Positions 1 to 12,440 of a DNA stretch of 64,000 bases are shown here, piece after piece. Position 1 is the first letter of the stretch. Each line of letters opens with the position of its first letter. The translations under genes were made by a program, and so were the position numbers. The stretch comes from Edaphochlamys debaryana. Its lineage: Eukaryota > Chlorophyta > Chlorophyceae > Chlamydomonadales. Where the stretch lies: contig JAEHOE010000040.1 of NCBI GenBank assembly GCA_016858145.1, positions 558,001-622,000 of the forward strand. The letters are read 5' to 3'. The notes under the pieces are model-generated. The model did no database searches. It worked only from the letters and a program-made list of their open reading frames with translations, and had not been told where the DNA came from.

Positions 1-1956
1 CTGCAGGCAACTGCAGAAGCAGAGGCGGCTGCCCAAGCAGAAGCCGCAGCATTTGCAGCCGTAGCAGCGGGCGACCTCAGCGCCGCGTCAGCAGCGGCCG
101 CCGCGCGCGCAGCTGCCGCCGCCGCCAGCCTCCGCGCCGCAGCACCATGGGCCCGCCGCGCACGTCAAGCCTGGCTCCGGACTGGGGAGCGCCCCTGCCC
201 AGCCATCACACGACTAATCCGCCCCGTCTCAGGTGGCTGCGTCATACGACAGCTTCAGCGCCCTGACGGGTCCCAGGCAACCAATCCCGAAGAGTTACCT
301 GAGGTGATGGCAGAGTTCTGGAGCAGAGTCAGCACAGCCGCAGCTGCCGACCCAGAAGCCCGCGCACAGGTCTTACACGCCCTACGTGCAGCCGGCAACC
401 GCTGCCCGCCGAGCCGTGTAGCCGAGATGGGGGCAGCGGAGGTTCTGGCAAAGGAGGTAGCCACAGCTATTGCCGGCGCCCGGCCCGGAACTGCCCCCGG
501 CGCAGATGGCATCCCCATGGATCTCTACAAGGCGTACGCAGCACAGCTAACCCCTATCCTCGTTGACGTCTTCACCGCCATTGGGACCACCGAGTCGACC
601 CCAGCAGGCTTTCTGGACGCAGTGATCTCGTGCTTTCACAAGGGCGGGGACCCAGACTACCGCCTCCGTGCCCGCGTCCTCGCCCGCCGCCTCCTCCCCG
701 CCTTCGTGGAGGCCATTGACAACGAGCAGACCGCCTTCCTCACCCTTCGCCTCATCTCCGACAACATCCTCCTCATGCAGCTGCTCGCTGAGTCCTTGCG
801 CAAATCAGGCGAGTCGGGCCTCATAGCCTTCCTCGACTTCCACAAAGCGTACGACACCGTGGACAGGCCGTTCCTCCTCGCCTGCCTGGATGCTCTGGGG
901 GTTGGCGATGGCTTTCTTAGATGGGTCAGACTGATCTACACGGGCACCAGATCGGCTGCCTTGGTCAACGGTCAGCTTTCCAGCTATAAGGCAGTTACAG
1001 CTGGGGTACGACAGGGCTGCCCGCTGGCCCCCCTTCTCTACCTGGCCCCCGGACAAGCCCTGCTCTCCTTCCTCAAGCGACTTGAACTGGGGTTCGCCCT
1101 AGCCAACACGCGCCTCACAGCCAGCCAGTATGCAGATGACTACGGACAGATCCTGCGATCCACCGCCCTCGTTTCCGCCCTGATGAGCGCCATGGACACC
1201 TTCGCAGCAGCGTCAGGCCAACGCCTCAACGTGGGAAAGTGCGAGCTCCTCCGCATCGGCACGCCGCCGCCCCGGCCCTCCAGCAGCATCCCCCCCCCCG
1301 GACCCCAGGCTGCGGAGCAGGTTGCCGGCCTCCACCTCGCCGCCTCTGCACGCACCCTTGGCGTCACGTTCTCCACACAACCAACGGCGGCCACTCCCCT
1401 CCCTCCCCCCCTGCTGGACAAGTTCCTCAGCCGCCTGACCCTGATCGCGAGGATGGGCCTCTCAGCCTTCGGCGTTGCCTCATGCCTGTCCGCCTACGGC
1501 CTGGGCACCCTCCTCTACCACTGCCAGCACAACGGCCTACCCCCTCGTACGGCGACAGAGCACCTAGTGGGCACGGTGGCGGCCCTGACCGACCGCAACA
1601 TGACGCCTGCTCGATACAGGGACAACCCCAACGCACTGCCCGCAGGAGCACCCACGAGCTGCATGTACCTCTCCCCGGCAGTTGGCGGCTTTGGCCTGCT
1701 CCCCCTCGTCGAGCACACTGGGGCCAGGCACGCGAGTGCGGCAGTCCGTGGCATTCTGGGCGCCTGCGGCCTCCTCCGCTACCGCCCGCCGTGGACCGCG
1801 CCGCTCGTCTCCCTGCTCCGCTCAACCCACCCAGCAGCACACCCGCTCTGCCTCCTGACAATGCGGCGCCCGACCTCGTCGATCGGTCTCCGCATCTTGG
1901 GGGCCACAGTCCCACGCGCAACCTCACCAGCACTGGGCGCGTGGCAGGCGCGCTAG
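1..1956 (+). pseudogene. LINE reverse transcriptase domain (5' part outside window)
   Basis: One reading frame is open from base 1 to the stop at 1954-1956. Visible RT motifs in order are the PGxDGIP block near nt 496-520, FLDFHKAYD near nt 829-855 (first catalytic Asp codon at 835), GVRQGCPLAP near nt 1003-1030, and YADD at nt 1129-1140 with the catalytic Asp pair. Upstream the protein has the Ala-rich and WLRTGE-type linker usual between endonuclease and RT in LINE ORF2. Near nt 640-665 the protein runs from HKGGDP straight into DYRL; the block that normally follows (NYRPIxLLN type) is missing, apparently by in-frame deletion. The frame then ends before the C-terminal domain, which continues in another frame, so this is annotated as a pseudogene. 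Confidence 0.88.
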
Positions 1957-3173
1957 CGCTGCTGCCCCGGGCCCAAGTGATTGCTCCCATGCCAGCCGGA
2001 GCCTGGGTCTACAATGCACCGCTTTGGGGCAACCCAGCCCTTCCCGCGGGGAACATCGACAACAACGCCCCAAGCTGGGGCCTCGAAGGCGAGTTCACAG
2101 ATCTGTTCGCGGTTCCGGGACTGCGGACAGTAGGCACGGCAGTCCGCTGCCTAGATGAGCTTGAGCGCATCCGAGGGATGCACGGGCTGGAGGGCAGCAT
2201 AGGCCGGGCTCTCGCACGGGCGAGGGCCCAGATCAACAGGTCATATACCGAAAGGGTAGTACAGAGCATTTTGGGCACGCAGGTGGGAGCGCTCCCGCAA
2301 GCACTCCGCAATGGACTAGACATGGGACAGCGCCTGGGCGCGCTTATTAGCCGGCTCCCGGCCGGGTGGGCCGAAGCAGCACGGGGGGTGGACGATCAGG
2401 CGGCCGCCCCAGGGGAAGAAGAGGCTTGGGCGAACATTGCCAGGGGCATAGGCTGGGAGGACGTCAGCTTGGCAAAGATGACAGTTAGCCTGGCCACGCA
2501 CTTGCAATTGGGACCGGCTCGGGTTAAGCTAGCACGGAAGCATGCACTTTACATTCAGGAGGCGTACGGCACAGACACGGCATCAGCAGAAGCAGTGGCA
2601 AGTCTGAAAGCGGTTTGGCCGAGGTTGTGGGGCATTAAGTGGGATCCGGGCAATAAAGAGCCCTTGTGGAGGCTGGCGATGGATGGCTTCCCGGGATTTG
2701 GCATGCACCGGAGCCAGCTAGGAACTGAGAACGTGGCGAGGTGTCCGTGTGGGCGGGCCATGGAGCAAGGCGATCGGCTCCACCATTTCTGGTATTGTCC
2801 AGCCGCTGTGGCTGTTCGTATGCGCCTCAGTCATGGTATTGGCAGGGCGGTGAAACGACACGAGGTGTGGCTTGCTGTGCCCCCAGAGGGCACCGGGATT
2901 CATGCGCGAGTGTGGGACGTGGTGTGTCTGGCCGCGATATGCGCAATGGACCGGGCCAGAAGGTACAAGTATGCGCACAGGGACGCTCAGGACCACTCCT
3001 TGATGATGGCACAGGCTTTAGCAGTAGCACGAGGCGAGTTTGAGGGCCGTTTGCAGTGTTTTGCGGAGGTTGGGCTCACGCACAGGGGCTGGGATGAGGT
3101 CCCAACCGACCACCCTTTCCTAGCGGCCAGGGCGGACGGATCAGTGCAGTATGCAGGCCCGGACGCCCCTTGA
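1900..3173 (+). pseudogene. LINE ORF2 C-terminal region with Cys/His motif, frameshifted from RT
   Basis: After the RT frame ends at 1956, the coding character continues in a different frame (codons starting at multiples of three) up to the stop at 3171-3173. The switch point is somewhere between about 1880 and 1955. The distal part carries CPCG (nt 2742-2753) followed by HHFWYC (nt 2781-2798). This C-x-C ... H-H-x3-C pattern resembles the zinc-binding motif found at the C-terminus of many plant and algal LINE ORF2 proteins. Function in the family is RNA or DNA binding during target-primed reverse transcription. The frameshift separates it from the RT, so a functional polyprotein is unlikely unless programmed frameshifting occurs, for which nothing was seen. 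Confidence 0.7.
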
Positions 3174-3190
3174 TGGAGGCGGGGCACACC

Positions 3191-3385
3191 CTGCGGCGCA
3201 TAACAAACGGGAGGGAGCCGCAGGGGGGGGGGGGGGGTTCGCCCGGCGGCGCATAACAAACGGGAGGGAGCCGCAGGGCAGGGGCGGGGACCGGGTGAGC
3301 TACACGTGGCGTTTGATGGGATGTGCACCTTGCGGAAAGGGGACATAGTCCTCTGCGGCGCATAACAAACGGGAGGGAGCCGCAG
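3191..3385 (+). repeat. three copies of a 33-bp hairpin-capable repeat in the LINE 3' tail
   Basis: Nearly identical 33-base units lie at 3191-3223, 3244-3276 and 3353-3385. Copies 1 and 3 start CTGCGGC and end GCCGCAG, which are exact reverse complements, with about 19 bases between them (GCATAACAAAC... core), so each can fold as a 7-bp stem. Copy 2 has CGGCGGC as its left arm, with the stem partly broken. A run of 15 G residues (3223-3237) follows copy 1. The units begin within 20 bases of the ORF2 stop codon, so they are most simply read as the LINE 3' UTR. Confidence 0.85.
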
Positions 3386-6300
3386 AGTGGGAGTGAATGT
3401 GGGGTCGGGAGAGCCAGGATCGAGAGGTGTACGGCCAACAGTGTGAGCACATGATGAACGGTGAACGGTTACTGGTAGGAGGCGCGGCCGAGGAGGGGCC
3501 ATCGATACACGCTGAGCATGGTCATTGCGTGCCAAGGACTAAGGTGGGACCTGAGTGTGGTCAGTGCAAGTTATGACAGGGACTTGCGTTCTGGCTTGCA
3601 GGGGGCAAGCCCGTGAGGTGGGTCGCTTGGCCCCAGCGTTCAGCGCTGTGACCCCAGGGGGGTCCTTCATTGTAAACACCGAGGACTGCCCCAGTGCCCC
3701 TGTCCCGGCCCGCTGCCGCCGCCATGACGTGGCAGGCAGCCTGGGCGTCGTGCGCAGCAGCACAGGCACCTGACTGCATAGGCACATGCAGGCATATGCA
3801 TAGGCACATGTGCAGGCTGTGCAGGTACCTGGCCACATCGGCAGGCAGGTGCGTGGTTATGGGTATAGGAGCCACAGTGTAGGAGGGCACACTCGGCTCC
3901 AGGCCCCCGGTCACCATGAGTGGGCAGCGTGCGCAGCAAACCGTGCGATAACGTCGCCCTGCAGGCTTATGTTGTCGCGCATTTGCCCACACAGGTGTAT
4001 ATAGCACAGGCAGTATTGCTGGGCAGCGCTGTGTACGAGGTGCAAGGGTAATTCGCCCCATATCTAAGGACGCTGTGAAAAAAATGTACACGCACAGAAT
4101 TCGGGGGTTTGCGTGCCTCTCGCGCCCTGCCGATGCGTGCGTGCGGTAGCTGAATATGTCCGCTATAGCTGATCTCATTTTCTCGAGCAGGCTCGTGCCC
4201 TGGAGGAAGCGCGCCTTGGTGCCCTCGCGACCTGGGTGGCGTGCTCCGCCGCGCGGGCCTCTCGCAGCCTGCCACCAGCTTCAGTAATAACATGGATGGC
4301 TGATCTACACCATGCAGTGACTGCGAGGTCGCGAGGGCAGCGCAAGAGCAAGAGCGACTGATGTTCGGCCTCGGTTTGGGAGCACCGTTTCTCACGACTA
4401 GTGTCTTCATCGCGCTACGCTGTTCAAGATGTGCTGCGCGGTTACGCGAGCGGCCTAGCTCTGAAAAGTGTGTGTTACATGGTGGGAATCTTCGCGCCCC
4501 AGCGCTTCCGGGCTGCGCCTGTGGTCGCTTCAATAACAGTGAGCATCAGAACTGCGATCGCGACAGGTCGCAGTGGATCGGCAGAAGCGTGTCGGCCCCG
4601 CAGAGCACTTGACGACAGCAACCCCCGCAGTGCCCCCCCCCTGCCCCCCCCCTGTTTGTGGGGTGGGGGTTGCCATAACAGCTGTGCTGTCCGCAGATAG
4701 GGAGCGCAGGGGGCTGAGTTGGGCCCGAAGCGATGGGCCCCGACAATGGCCCGTCAGGTTCGCTGGCAGCTCGCTGAGTTCGCGCGTTGGGCCCCGGCTG
4801 GGCCGCCCGGGCCCCGGCTTCATGATGTCTGTCCGCCTTGTCTCGTTGTCCTTGTAAACGGACCAGAGCTGCAGCCGTGAACTCGCGTTATGTGCCAAGC
4901 GCACTGTTCCTCTCTGCATTGTCCTTGACAGCTTACGTGAGATCAAGGTGCTCATGAGGTGAGGCAAGGTACCAGCAGATGAAGTTTAGGCGCAGGAAAT
5001 CACAGTGCTCACGGTCAAGGCTGATGGGCACAGCATGGATGCTTGTGCCTTCTGGAGCCCCCCAGGGTGACTTCGTGACACTTGTTGGGCGGGATGGGGT
5101 CGTAGAAGAGCGTCGCCCTTGTCGCAGTCCACCGCCAGTCTCCACCGCCAGTCTCATACCGTTGCGCAGCCGGCTGTGTGGGGGAGGGCAGGGCAGCAGG
5201 GAGGGCCGGGGCCGGGCAACGGTGAGGCGCGCTTAGGGGGAGGACGGTACTTGTGCCTTGTGGAGCCCCCCACTCGCCCACCCTCGCCCCCCTTTCTGCG
5301 CAACCGGATGCTGCCAGGGAGGGGGCCAGAGGAGGACGTGCCGTGCATCACCGCTGTAGGGTTTACAGGGCAAAGAGCGACGAAGGGCTAACATGACCCA
5401 TGGGAGCTTCAAACCGGCCTGCGCACGCCACACCCTAGGGCCTCCGACCATCTATTCTGATGCACGGGCCTCCGACCTTCTATTCTGATGCACCCCGCGT
5501 CAGCGTGCGTGCCTGCGTGCTGGATGGTTCGGTAAAGGTCCGGCTATGTCCAGGCCGAGGCAATTAGACGCCTGACGAGCGCATCACCTCGTGTAGTGCG
5601 GGGTTCCAACGGATTTGTGGCCGGGTGCGAGCCCGCGTGCCGTGGTGCGGGCTGGTGGTGAAGGGGGTTGAGGGCTGCACGGAGCCACAATCGAACATTG
5701 GACCCCCTGGGGGGGACCACGGGGCTCAGCCTTTTCCTGCCTCCGGGCAGCCACCCTTGTCTGATGCGCTGAGCCAGTCAGGCAGAAGTGCCGTCGGTGA
5801 TGCCCAGCTGAGCTCATGTCCAACCACCGTTTACGTCTCAAGAGCACACACAGAGAGGACTGGGTCCACATCGGCCAAGCCACATGCACAAGGCGCACAA
5901 GAGTCATTGCCAAGCAAAGGACGCAGTGCCGACCAAGCGGCCAATGACCCTGACCGAGAGCAGGGGCAAATATGCAACCAGATACAGATACAGTTACATA
6001 CGCGATGACCCAACCCGCACGCTCCGTTAGGGCCAGAGTTGAGGTCACGCAAGCGCAACCCACGTCCTTGAGGCCGCACACTGACGCAGAAGACAACTTA
6101 GTAGCCCCGCATGTGAGCACGTGGATGTTGCTGACGGGTCAGATGGAAATTCAGAATGTGCAGTGCGGGGCGGGAAACCTCACCACCCGTTGCGCCAGGT
6201 TCGCAGCAACAACATGCGAATGATTTATCCCCGCATGGTCGACCACGCCACTCGAAACTGCACGAAGTCCTCAAAGACTAACAGCGGTGGCGTGTCAGTC

Positions 6301-7192
6301 CAAACCACTGAGCATCGCAGCATCACGGGACCGCGCATGGCAGACGTTTGCAAAGACAGAAACCCTGTAAGCATGACAAGGGTGGGCCCATCCCATCCAT
6401 GCCATTTGCACACCCGTACGCAGCCTACCCTGCACTTCCTCAGACCGGGTAAGAAGACACGCGACCAAGCTCCCGGCCACAAGGCAATGCCACCGGGCCG
6501 TTACCCCAATTACAGGCAGGTTTGTGGTGGGTTGAAAGGATTTCCAAGATTCACGGTCCCAAATCTCCCCATCCGCCGCCGACATACATGTCACCCGCGT
6601 GGTTACGATCTTCAGCCCCTAGTCTGACGAGCCAGCTGACACGGATGTTGAGCAGGGCCAGAGGTCCCCATGTGCAAGGACACCGAAGGTTCACACCCGA
6701 GCGACGGAGCATTTGCTATTTGGAAGAAACCAGAAGGCCGCTGAACGCAGTGCCATAGCCCACTCCTTGAATGGAGCCTCACATTGGAGGCGAATGTGAA
6801 CAGCCCACCCCTTCGATAGCGAGGCCTTGGCGCCAGGCCCCGCAGCACGGCCACAATGTTCCCGACTCAGAAACCATCCCCCACGGCAATGTAGCCCATC
6901 ACATGCATGCACCCAGCCCCATGTACTTCACACCACTCTCATGCCATGTCACAATCACCAGGCTGCATTATCCAGGTCCGGACTCGTTTCTCCAACCCAG
7001 GAAGCCTGTTGCCCACCGCTCCGGCCCATGCATACCCATAACCCTGCCCGGACCTTGAAGACGGCTTGCAGAAAATATGCATGTGTGTACACTCCCCAGC
7101 CCGGAGCTTGCGCTCCTGCACCCCGAGTAAAGCGTTGTGGTGCTGATTAACCCGAACCTGGCTGCCTTGACCATCCATATTGCACCAGAACA
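3386..7192. other. 3.8 kb without a recognisable gene
   Basis: No ORF here shows a known domain, and no chain of exons with consistent phase was found on either strand. It contains a TG/CA-rich low-complexity patch near 3775-3835, C/G homopolymer runs near 4630-4655, and a 28-bp tandem duplication at 5438-5493. Part of it may be degenerate retroelement sequence or the 3' UTR of the minus-strand gene that ends at 7193. Confidence 0.5.
5438..5493. repeat. 28-bp tandem duplication (two copies)
   Basis: Two adjacent copies of a 28-base unit beginning GGGCCTCCGACC occupy 5438-5465 and 5466-5493. They differ by a single base (A or T at the 13th position). Confidence 0.9.
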
Positions 7193-10100
7193 CTAGCCTT
7201 GCAGCTCGCCGTCCGTATCGCGCCGGAGCGGCTTCAGCCACAGACCTCCATGGAAGAACCAGCCCTCCCCAGGCGGCTTGCCCGGCGGCGCGGCAGGCTG
7301 CAGCACAGGCGGAGCGGGGGCCGGGATGGGCACCGGCTGCGCCTCATCTCGTGCCCGGGGCGCCAGGGGCCGCAGGGCCAGCCACGGACGGCCCGGGCCT
7401 CCCGGCGAAAGGCCCAACGCAGCCGGGGGGTCCGCCCCTGCGGCCGTGGCGCCAGCCCGTAGGGCCGCTTCCCACCTAGCATCGCGCTCGGAGCCTGCGA
7501 GGTCCAGTCTGGGCCCCTGCCCGCCATCCGATGCGCGTGCCCAAGGGGCTGAGCGCTGCGCTCCGAGCTCTTGCTCCGGCGCTGATGGCAGGGGAGACAA
7601 GCCGATCTGACCGGAACGCAGGAGGCTGAGGAAGCCAGACGCCGGGGTCCTGTCCGTACCGCCGCTATATCCTGTGTGACGGGAGGGGACAGTGAGCAGG
7701 TGCGAGGCGCCCGGGGAGAGCTGCGACAGCGCTCCGCTCAGCCGCACTGGCACACCGCTGGCCGCTGCCGGCTGCGACGGGGGGGCCCTGGGCACGGAGG
7801 GCCCGGCGGCGAGGTCTTGCCGGCCCAGGCCGGAGGGCGCGGACGAGCCGCCGGCACGCAGCGAGGGCGCCCGCGGCGGTGGCGGGGGCATGATCTCTGA
7901 CGGGACGGGCCGTTGGCTGGGGAGCCGCACCGAGGGCGAGGGTTCACCGAGGCCTCCCGCGGACACGGTGTCTGACTGGACGGTGGCTGCCGGCCCCAGC
8001 CGCAGCCCCTGCACCTGAAGCGACGGCAGGGTCTCGAGGAAGCCCGCTCCCGGGCCGTAGGGGTCCATGTCGCTCAGCGGGGCAGCGGCGGGCGCACGGC
8101 GAGGCGGCAGGGCGGCGGCGGAGCGGGTGGGTCGTGGCGCCAGTCCCGTGTCTTGGTCGGCCTCCTGCATGGGGGCCCCAAGGCGCCTCTGCGGGGCCTG
8201 CACGGCCACGCCCCGACGGCCAGCCTCCGCCCAGACTGCAGCATAGGCAGCTGCCTCCGCAGCGTCAGCGCCCTGCACCTCAGCCAAAGCGTAGGTGCTG
8301 CGCGGGGAGAGTGCAACCGCACGCACACCCGCACCCGCTGAGCCGGCACCGGGGAGCTCCCAGCTGCCGCCTGCATCGGACAGGCCGCCCCGCAGCACGT
8401 GCACGGGCGGCCGCTGCAGGCGATGGTCAGGCGGGGCCAGCAGCGGCGGCGGCAGGGCGGCGGCCATCCTCGCGCGGGCCTCCTTCTCCTCCTGCATCGC
8501 CCTCGCACGCTCCTGCAGGTGCTCCAGCTTCCGAGCCTGCTGCTCGTGCAGCCGCTCTAGCGCTGCGATCTGCGCTCGGAGCTCCGCCTGCTCCATGTCG
8601 TGCTCGTCGGCCTGCGCGGCTCGAGGCTGTGCGGCCCGCTGCGCGGGCGGCTGACGCGGACCCTGCCCCGCCAGCTGACGCTGAAGCTGGGCCAGGGGTG
8701 CCGGGGGATCAGCAGGCGCACGAGCCGGGAGGAGGAGCGGGACCGCCCCTGCCGCAGCGGCCGCGCTACTGGGGCCTAGCCGCAGGCCGGCGGTGCCCTG
8801 AGGCCCGGCAAGAGCACCGCCACCGCCGCCCGCCCTCGCCAGCTGCAGCAGCATCAGCGTGTGGAGGTCCAGCGGGGCATCGGAGCCCAGACCCAGGCCG
8901 CCCGGCAGCAGCCCCGGGGCGAGCAGGCCCCACGGCCCCAGGGCAGGCGCGGCCCCGCCCTGCAGAGCCATGTCGGCCGCCGGCCAGCCGAGAGGGCGCA
9001 AGCCTGGAAGGGGTGGCGGGAGCAAGGAGACGGCAGTCAGACCTGCGCGTACTGCGTCAGCATCACCCCAACAGCAGCACACAAGCAGCTGCCTACAGCC
9101 CACATATCATATTATATTCACCCACCGCCTCCCGCTCACCTTGCGCCTCGGGCCTCGGCGTATGGCGCGGGGGCAGGGCTCCAGCGCCGCTGGGCGCGAC
9201 ACGTGTGCACAGTGCGCCCTCCGCCTGCTGCCGCGCGCCTCGCCCCAGCGCCAGCACCAACGCAGCTGCCTGGTGCTCCTCGGGGCTCATGTCCCCCTCT
9301 GACGCCCCTGCACGGCCCAAGCGAGCCTGCTTGCGGTGCGCTGCGGATGCCCGCCGGCCGGCCCGCTGCTCAAGCGGCGCACCGTCGCTCGAGGCATCCT
9401 CGTCAGACGGGAAGTCCGTAGCCGCCGCGCGCCACCTGCCCTTGGAGCTCCGCCTCCGCTCGCCAGCAGCCGAGGGGCCCTGGGCCCCGCGCCAGGCGGG
9501 ATCCTGGGGTAGGGGGGGGTCTCTCGCGCGCCGTGAAGGGACCCCGGCCGGCGCATCCTCCTCGTCAGAGCGCTCCGAGTCCGACGAAGACCCGCCGTCG
9601 TTATACCGGGTCGTGGTCCCGGCGTGGGAGCGGCGTGGTCGCTTGCGGGTGGGGCCTGCGGAGCCCCCCGCGCCGGCGGCAGCGGAGCTGGACCGCTTGC
9701 CGCCAGCGCCTCCATGCGAGGCTCTGTGCCTGGGCGCTGCTGCGGCCTGCCTCCTGCGCCTGTTGGCAGCAGGCGAGCGCTCCTCGCCCTCGTCGGCTCC
9801 CCCGCCGTCCTGGTTGTCGACGGCCTCTCCATCGTTCTCCGCTCCGGCCTGCCCCTGCTCCCCGGCCTGAGCTGCCGGCCCTGCGTTGCCCTGCCCGAGC
9901 TGAGCGGGCTGGGAGCGTACCGTCTGGAGGGCGGCCTCGCGGGCCGCGGGGTCCTCGTGCCGGTCCCCCAGCAGCTGCAGGTAGGCGCGCAGGATCGAGC
10001 GGCCCGCGTTGTCGTCCTCAGAGTGGCAGCGCATGGTAGAGTAAAAGATGTTCTGAGGACAGCGATTGGGGAGGCGGGGACAGACACGTGGAAGCCTGAA

Positions 10101-10801
10101 GTCTAGAGGGGTTACAGATGTGGCAAGAGGGTAGAAGGTACCGGTTTGCTTTGCAACCTGGCTGACTCTCACCTTGACGTCCGTCGAGCTGCGTTCTGTG
10201 AAGTGCACAGAGATGGCCTTCCACCTGTGTAGGACAGGTGAAGGGAGGAGGGGGCGAGGGTCCAGTCGGCACCACGGACACGAGACTGCCAAAAGGCGGG
10301 CTGCAGCAGCTCTAGGAGCCAGCGCACAGGGTTCCTAGGAGCACATGCCCAGTGGAGCCGTGAGCACAAGCTGTAGGCAACCAGGTAGACTGCTGTTGGG
10401 GGGGCTGACTGATTGTGCGCGGGGCAGGATGGCACGGCCCCCTCTCACTGGTTGCCGTGGATGACGTGCAGATCAGCCAGCTTCATGAAGTCGTCAGAGC
10501 TCCACTTGAGAGTCCAGCGAGGGGTGCGGATGTAGGAGGGGTTGCTGCGGGAAACCCGAGGGCACAGCAGGGCACAGCAAGGGTTAAACCGAAAACGCAG
10601 CCGCCCGCCTCCATGCTGCTTCATGGGTGCTCCTAGTCATTCAGCTGCAAGGCCTCCCGCTGGCAGTCCTCACGTGGCTCGCGAGCGGCCGTTCTGCGCA
10701 TTTCTGCGCTCCGGGCTGCCCTCGTCGCTTTCCGACGACGAAGCCGTCGACGGTGAGTCCTCATCATCGCTCTTCCTGCTTTTCCGGAGTCGTCCGGGCA
10801 T
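7193..10801 (-). CDS. Myb/SANT-domain protein with long disordered tail (5 exons, 999 aa)
   Basis: Model on the minus strand: exons 10801-10674, 10544-10449, 10224-10173, 10052-9140 and 9003-7193. All introns are GT-AG and all phases agree, giving 3000 nt. The ATG at 10801 has an in-frame TGA just upstream. Residues 1-43 are basic then Ser/Asp/Glu-rich. A single Myb/SANT repeat spans about 51-100: W53, W57, SSDDFMKLADLH, HGNQW76, F83, DVKNIFYSTMR. This matches the tryptophan spacing and the VKNxFYSxxR end of Myb helix 3. Four exons meet inside this domain and only the spliced order restores it. Residues 100-400 are acidic, Ser- and Arg-rich (nuclear-type). A coiled coil (about 525-580, LRAQIAALERLHEQQ) follows, then a Pro/Ala/Gly-rich tail ending GWFFHGGLWLKPLRR. 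The likely role is a nuclear DNA-binding or chromatin protein; the specific subfamily is not recognised. Confidence 0.83.
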
Positions 10802-12440
10802 TCTTCACTGCCCTGTTTGCGCGGCACGATCGTTCGTCTTGTCAGGCCCGGACGGTCGATGCAACGATACCACAACATCGGACATTGTCGTCATGTGCAC
10901 TGATCTTTATAAGCATCACGGGCTTTCCAGCGCTAGTGCGGAATACATGGCACCGCCCCAGCACTGGCTCCCCGCCTTCAAGCCGCCGAACCTCCTCCGT
11001 CTAGTTTAGCTGACATGGAAGGTGAGACGGGCAAAGTAAGAGTCGCAGGTTGCCGCGGCTGTCAGCAGCGTGCACCCGATGCCAGCGTAGCGCTGTCAGA
11101 AGGCTCAGACATGGTCGTATAGTGTCTAGATGAATGAGGGTGTCAGGTCCATGAGGGTCCGCGAACGTCTGATGCGGTGACACGCCCGTTCAGCGGTTCG
11201 TGGTGCCCGTTCATTCCTGGCATTGCGAGCAGCTGCCCGGGCCTCAGCCCGCAACCCCCGCAAGCAGCCCGCAAGCGCACGCACATGTGCACCACAGACA
11301 TACCTTAAAGGGGGTTATTTTTACCAAGTGCGAGCTAAGAGCCGCGACTGCCGCGTGTCATGCGCATGAGCGGGACCCCCGCGCGCCATCAACGACATCG
11401 ACAGCCGCCTGGCGGTTGCACGCAGGGTGAGCGCAATGACACCGCAACGATAACGCAGACAGATCAACAACGCACCCAGCAGTAGCGCCCCAGCAGGGTC
11501 GTCAGGACCATCAGGGAGCCGCGACGGATGGAAAGGGCAGCGTGCGTGGTGACGCCCCCAGCAGCAGCGCCCCGAGCCAGGAGCAGCGACGCCCCAGCTG
11601 ACTAGTACGTCAGACCCTACTGGAGAGGAAGGCAGGCTGTGACGGGGCACTAGCGTGCATGGCGACGCCCCGTCCCACCCTGTCCCACCGGTACACCCCA
11701 CTTCTGCTGGGAACCCCGGGCCAGGAGCGGAGGACGCAAAGCAGCGTTGCACAGGTAAACGACGAGGTAAGCGGGGCTTCTCGGGGCTTCCCTTCGGCGG
11801 AGCCGGCAAGCCAGCCCCTCTCGGTGCACCGACGTGCGGAGCTGCCCGGGGTTACTTCGGGTTACTCTAGGATGGGAACTAGGGCAGCACTTTCAACCCG
11901 GAAGCCTTGCGGCGGAGGGTCCCCCGTTCACAGGCACAGGCATACATTCTGCGTCGGCCAACATCATGCGACGCCAACACCGCGGCACTACGACCCTTTG
12001 TCTATAATAACCCCACTTCTGGTTTAGCCCGGGGTATGGCTGCATGTGCGCGGCCCCAGTGCTGCCCGGCGGCCTCACACGCGGGCAAAAAGTAGTAGTT
12101 GTCATGGGGGTAGTTGGACCATCGGCGGGCAATCAAGTACAGGCTCAACCTAGAGCCCAGAGCCCCTGCCCCATTAGCCCCAGCGCTTCGAGAGCTATGT
12201 GATGTGTCCGACACCCCAGCAAGCAGACCTCTCAGCGCTAGGATTAGCGGGAACTGGGCAGGGATTCAGGAGGGACCAGGGAGATTGGCCAGGAGCGGTC
12301 GGTATATGAGGCCAAGCGGAAGGTGCAGCTACAGTAGTAGGGAGCGAGAGAGCTCGCCAGGAGCGAGTAGGGAGCATCCTATATCTGCACCATCCGCAGC
12401 TGTGGCGGTGCTGTCCCAAAGCCAAGCCGATCCTGCTCAA
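10802..12440. other. intergenic region upstream of the Myb gene
   Basis: About 1.6 kb with no recognisable coding region. The part next to 10802 presumably holds the promoter and 5' UTR of the minus-strand Myb gene. No TATA box or other motif stands out. The small ORFs on both strands have no domain and no consistent exon chain. Confidence 0.45.

Larger units (their letters stand above)
1..3385 (+). mobile_element. non-LTR (LINE-type) retrotransposon, 3' part, degenerate
   Basis: The segment has the 3' half of a LINE: a linker before the reverse transcriptase, an RT domain with its catalytic motifs, a C-terminal Cys/His motif and a 3' tail of short repeats. The frame is open from base 1, so the element continues to the left of the window, where an endonuclease domain would be expected; none is visible here. 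The second half of the coding region lies in another frame, and the RT has an internal deletion, so this copy looks dead. The 3' boundary is set after the last hairpin repeat. No poly(A) tail or target-site duplication was identified, so the true 3' end could lie further right. Confidence 0.85.

Noticed and set aside
8134..9870. 578-aa plus-strand ORF
   Set aside because: It lies antisense to the Myb/SANT gene exons. The spliced minus-strand model explains the sequence, and the plus ORF reflects GC-rich composition with few stops.
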